Shown piece by piece: positions 60,798 to 64,000 of a stretch of 64,000 nucleotides of DNA. Positions within the stretch are counted from its first letter, which is position 1; each line of letters opens with the position of its first letter. Below the pieces are notes generated by a model, which did no database searches, was not told where the DNA came from, and saw nothing but the letters and a program-made list of their open reading frames with translations. The DNA lies in assembly GCF_004799325.1 (NCBI RefSeq), contig NZ_SSMD01000005.1, forward strand, positions 186,001 through 250,000, given 5' to 3'. The position numbers were made by a program, and so were the translations under genes. This stretch comes from Thalassobius vesicularis (GTDB lineage Bacteria; Pseudomonadota; Alphaproteobacteria; Rhodobacterales; Rhodobacteraceae).

Positions 60798-61226
60798 TTA
60801 CGTCACATTCGGGATGTCGAATTCCGGCGACGCCAGAGTGAAGCCCTCGAACTGAAACCCGGGAGAGACGGTGCAACCGACCAGCGTCCAGTCTCCGGTC
60901 GTTTGGGCGGATTGCCAGTGGTGCGGCGGCACGATGATCTGCGGCTGCTGCCCTGCGAGCAGGTCGGGGCCCAGCAAATGCTGCTGCGCGGGGCCTTGGG
61001 CGGTTTCCGACAGCGACAGGATCAGCGGGGCACCGGCGTAGAAGTGCCAGATCTCGGCGGCGTCCACGCTGTGCCAGTGGCTGCGTTCGGCTTGCCGGAG
61101 CAGGAAGTAGATGCAGGTGCCGGCGGGGCGGCCGCTGGCGGGGTCCTGCACCCAGGTCTGGCGGTAATGGCCGCCCTCGGGGTGGGGGATCAGGTTCAGA
61201 AGGTCGATGATCTGGTCGGCGGTCAT
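60798..61226 (-). CDS. Cupin domain protein (DUF985)
   Basis: A 142-residue single cupin. It begins MTADQIIDLLNLIPHPEGGHYRQTW with the PEGG(H/Y)YR motif of DUF985. HWHSVDAAEIWHFYAGAPL provides the metal-binding His pattern. PPHHWQSAQ and VSPGFQFEGFTL follow. The family fold suggests a sugar-related or binding role, but none is known. Its stop end overlaps the palindrome TGTGACGT-T-ACGTCACA (60791-60807). Convergent with pgl. Confidence 0.88.
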   Translation of the reverse strand: MTADQIIDLLNLIPHPEGGHYRQTWVQDPASGRPAGTCIYFLLRQAERSHWHSVDAAEIWHFYAGAPLILSLSETAQGPAQQHLLGPDLLAGQQPQIIVPPHHWQSAQTTGDWTLVGCTVSPGFQFEGFTLASPEFDIPNVT

Positions 61227-61241
61227 GGGGATCTTGGGGCA

Positions 61242-61733
61242 TTACGGGTTATAGGAGGGGATGCCGATGCCTATCCGTTTCCCACCGCAGAGGTCAAAAC
61301 CATAGTGCTGCGCCAGTTGCGATCCGGTCAGGTAGTAATACCCCGTCAGGGTAAAGCGCGCCTCGCGCAGGTACCAGGACCGTAGGCCCGGCGGGTAGTG
61401 GCTGGCGATGATCTGCGACCAATACTCGAACTGAGCCGGCGGCAGTTGCGCCCCGAAATCCGAGGGGCCGTGAAACCCGAACACGGTCTTGGGATGGATG
61501 CACAGGTTTGTCAGGGCCAACAACATCGTGCAGGAGGACAGACAATGTTGGCCCAGGATCGCCACGGTTTTTCCCGACTTGCTGAGGATGGCGATCTGGC
61601 GCTGACGGTCCGAGACCTTGCCGCCGTGATCGTCGCCGATCTGGACGCGGCCTGAGGTGGCGGCGGTGCCGCTCAGGGGCGTGGTGGCGAGGACCACGAA
61701 CACCGCCAGGGCGCGGCAGCAGAGGGGGAACAA
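61242..61733 (-). CDS. COG3904-like exported protein A
   Basis: A 163-residue protein with a signal peptide-like start (MFPLCCRALAVFVVLATTPLSG, cleavage near TAA). It carries GQHCLSSCTMLLAL (Cys64, Ser67, Cys68), a later Cys78, and FGFHGPS at 85-91, then QFEYWSQIIASHYP. The C-x-S-C-T plus GFHG pattern matches the periplasmic COG3904 type with a ClpP/crotonase-like fold, where the Ser may be a nucleophile (inference). The start is TTG 61733; no ATG or GTG is available upstream in frame. Paralogue of 62612-63115. Confidence 0.65.
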   Translation of the reverse strand: MFPLCCRALAVFVVLATTPLSGTAATSGRVQIGDDHGGKVSDRQRQIAILSKSGKTVAILGQHCLSSCTMLLALTNLCIHPKTVFGFHGPSDFGAQLPPAQFEYWSQIIASHYPPGLRSWYLREARFTLTGYYYLTGSQLAQHYGFDLCGGKRIGIGIPSYNP

Positions 61734-61856
61734 ACGGCGCGTTTTCGGCCTACTTTCCTCAAAGGTGAGTAAATGGTTGATATTTCAATCATAGCACGAT
61801 CACTTTCTTCTGCCAACCCTTGGCTTGAAGGGGCCGGTGTGGCCCCTTCGCGCCGT

Positions 61857-62357
61857 TCAACTGGCGGCTTTGCCGACCAGCAGGCCCGCGCCCTTTTCCG
61901 AGACAAACCCAAAGGCGTTGCCCAGAACCAGCGAGACGACGATCATGACCGCCGCCATCACGACGGCGCCCAGATCCCCCAGCGCCACGCCGGACAGCAG
62001 GCAGAACGCGGCGGTCGAGGCGTAGCCATAAACAGCGGCGGGGATCGTGGACAGCAGCGGCAGATGCGCGCCAAGGACCAGCACGACGACCGACACGCCG
62101 ACGATCCCCGAGGTCACGACGACCGAGCCGCCGACCGTGGCGACCATGAACAGCGCGATGGCGGCGACGGCAGCGCCCCAGGCGTGGTTGACGGCGGATT
62201 TGGCGAAGCCTGCGGTGCCGCCTCCGGTGTGGTAAAAGCTGCCCCAGCCGATGAACAGGGCCCAGACCGCCAGGCCATAGGGCGTGCCAAGGCACAGCCA
62301 GGTTGCGACGGCGGCCAGAACGCCGATCGAGATCGCGAGCGCGTTGATGAGATTCAT
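61857..62357 (-). CDS. DUF1097 family membrane protein
   Basis: A 166-residue inner-membrane protein with five to six hydrophobic helices (NALAISIGVLAAVATWLCLG, AWGAAVAAIALFMVA, VVVTSGIVGVSVVVLVLGA and others). GLAVWALFIGWGSFYHTGG and the Gly-rich segments match DUF1097. Function unknown; some relatives (YcdZ) are inner-membrane proteins. Start ATG 62357. It lies between the two COG3904-like genes on the same strand. Confidence 0.8.
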   Translation of the reverse strand: MNLINALAISIGVLAAVATWLCLGTPYGLAVWALFIGWGSFYHTGGGTAGFAKSAVNHAWGAAVAAIALFMVATVGGSVVVTSGIVGVSVVVLVLGAHLPLLSTIPAAVYGYASTAAFCLLSGVALGDLGAVVMAAVMIVVSLVLGNAFGFVSEKGAGLLVGKAAS

Positions 62358-62611
62358 GCTTGGTTTCCTCCCTAAAGCAGATGCGGCCGGCCGGATTGCA
62401 GATGGCGGCGGGTCCGCGGCCATAGCTTATCGGGGGGAGTTGCTGGCCGGTTATGGGACGTTGGTTTATACGACCACAAGGGGGTCGACTTTTGGCGCGT
62501 TCTTGTAAGGCGCTGATATTGAACGGGTATATTGTCGATTGCGCCCGTCCTGCCGGGATTTTCCGGGGGCGGGCGCCGCAGCTAAATGGTCGTACGACCC
62601 TGCCGAAATGC
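62358..62611. other. Gap with no recognisable gene
   Basis: 254 bases between the DUF1097 gene and COG3904-like gene B, both on the minus strand. No RNA gene, terminator hairpin or repeat of the two families was seen. It may hold the promoter for the DUF1097 gene. Confidence 0.4.
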
Positions 62612-63115
62612 CTAGCAGGCGGGGATGCCCAGGGCGATCAGTTGCGCGCCGGTCAGGTTGTAATAGCCCTTCTCGATGTGGCGGGCGGTCTTCATATACC
62701 AGCGCGCCAGATCGGCCGGATAGTAGGAGGCGATGACCTTGGACCAGTACTCGAACTGTTTGGAGCCAAGCGGGCGGCCGTGGTTCGAGGGGCCGTGAAA
62801 CCCGAAACTCGTGGTCGGGTAAACGCAGACATCCGGCGCGCCCAGATACATGGTGCACGAGGACAGGCAAACGCGGCCCCGGATCTCGACCCGGCCACCG
62901 GCGGCGGCGATTTTCTGGATCTCGGCCTTGCGTTGCGACACGACGCCGCCGCGGTCGTTCATCACGATATGCAGGGGTTTTTGCCGTGCATGCAGCAGGT
63001 CAGGCAAAGCCAAAAGAAACACAACGAAAAGCACAGTAACAATCGGTTCAATCGCGCAGTAGATCCATCTGCGTAAACGGGACGGCTGTGACGCCTCTTC
63101 GTAGATTTTCTCCAT
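62612..63115 (-). CDS. COG3904-like exported or anchored protein B
   Basis: A 167-residue paralogue of protein A. A cytoplasmic start (EKIYEEASQPSRLRRW) leads into a membrane helix (EPIVTVLFVVFLLALPDLL), so it may stay anchored. The core has GRVCLSSCTMYLG (Cys83, Ser86, Cys87), Cys97, FGFHGPS (104-110) and QFEYWSKVIASYYPADLARWY. The invariant shared positions with protein A suggest a common fold with a disulfide. Start 63115. No partner protease or substrate is known. The gene faces the enolase gene from the same strand. Confidence 0.68.
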   Translation of the reverse strand: MEKIYEEASQPSRLRRWIYCAIEPIVTVLFVVFLLALPDLLHARQKPLHIVMNDRGGVVSQRKAEIQKIAAAGGRVEIRGRVCLSSCTMYLGAPDVCVYPTTSFGFHGPSNHGRPLGSKQFEYWSKVIASYYPADLARWYMKTARHIEKGYYNLTGAQLIALGIPAC

Positions 63116-63266
63116 TGTCTCCCTTCCGATGCCCCCACCGGATTGCTCGCTTTCTGCGTGTGCAGATGAGAGATCAACGCAAGATTGATCAAATTGTTCC
63201 CGCTGACGTTGAAATTTTTTCGCCCCGACGGGTCATTTTTGGGCAAATCGTTGAGTCCAAACGAAA

Positions 63267-63290
63267 ACGGCCCGCCGATTGGCGGGCCGT
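63267..63290 (-). terminator. Intrinsic terminator of eno
   Basis: Perfect 10-bp stem ACGGCCCGCC (63267-63276) / GGCGGGCCGT (63281-63290) with a GATT loop. On the minus strand it is followed by TTTCGTTTGG. It lies 20 bases after the enolase stop. Confidence 0.88.
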
Positions 63291-63310
63291 CTGCATCCGA
63301 AAAAGCCGGA

Positions 63311-64000
<690 letters not shown>

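Noticed and set aside
60791-60807. TGTGA...TCACA palindrome as a CRP site
   Set aside because: The half-sites are seven bases apart rather than six, and it overlaps the 3' end of the cupin gene between convergent genes, so a promoter role is unlikely.

Overview
The window comes from the chromosome of a high-GC alphaproteobacterium, most likely a member of the Rhodobacteraceae (Rhodobacter/Paracoccus/Roseobacter group). This is inferred from the gene orders nuoM-nuoN-birA-coaX-rnj, tatABC followed by a DUF815 ATPase, surE-pcm-nlpD, radA-cvpA-purF and DUF2849-cysI-cysH-DUF934-fpr. No closer assignment is made. Genes are dense and often overlap by 4 bases (ATGA). No rRNA, tRNA, CRISPR array, insertion sequence or prophage was seen, and no stretch over 300 bases lacks a gene.

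Layout. 1-5134: end of the complex I operon with its terminator, then birA, coaX and RNase J. 5343-14779: RhlE-type RNA helicase, two overlapping glycosyltransferases, a Cys-motif hypothetical, an exported esterase, RF3, a tandem universal stress protein and a Hint-domain protein. 14949-20788: atypical SDR, arsenite methyltransferase, orphan ABC ATPase, tatABC and DUF815 ATPase. 20837-26740: NlpD-like lipoprotein, Pcm, SurE, SDR, small exported or hypothetical proteins and a Tat-type glutathione peroxidase. 26825-37119: housekeeping genes on the minus strand (purF, cvpA, radA, pqiA-like, mlaFE-like, alr, dnaB, pyrE, pyrC). 37180-43295: an uncharacterised protein, then a tight four-gene glycosyltransferase/sulfotransferase operon. 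43466-47735: a MoxR-VWA-XdhC-molybdopterin-binding set resembling CO dehydrogenase maturation genes, without the enzyme genes. 47834-49911: methyltransferase, infC with an apparent AUA start, and an Ala/Glu/Lys hendecad-repeat membrane protein. 49985-54650: assimilatory sulfate reduction operon with a divergent Lrp-type regulator. 54787-60631: tyrS, anmK, a radical SAM protein, zwf and pgl. 60798-63116: small accessory genes, including two related COG3904-like exported proteins. 63311-64000: the 3' part of enolase.

Two dispersed non-coding repeat families stand out. One, seen at seven sites, couples a pyrimidine-rich segment ending in AAATATCCCGGGG to a GGGGGC/GCCCCC hairpin. Another is a tandem pair of AT-rich perfect hairpins seen at two sites. 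A third sequence of 27 bases occurs identically twice. All lie in gene-flanking gaps. The most interesting protein-level signals are the GT/sulfotransferase operon with its degenerate-P-loop fusion, the orphan Mo-hydroxylase maturation cluster, the non-canonical infC start, the COG3904-like pair and the oppositely charged tails of TatB and TatC.
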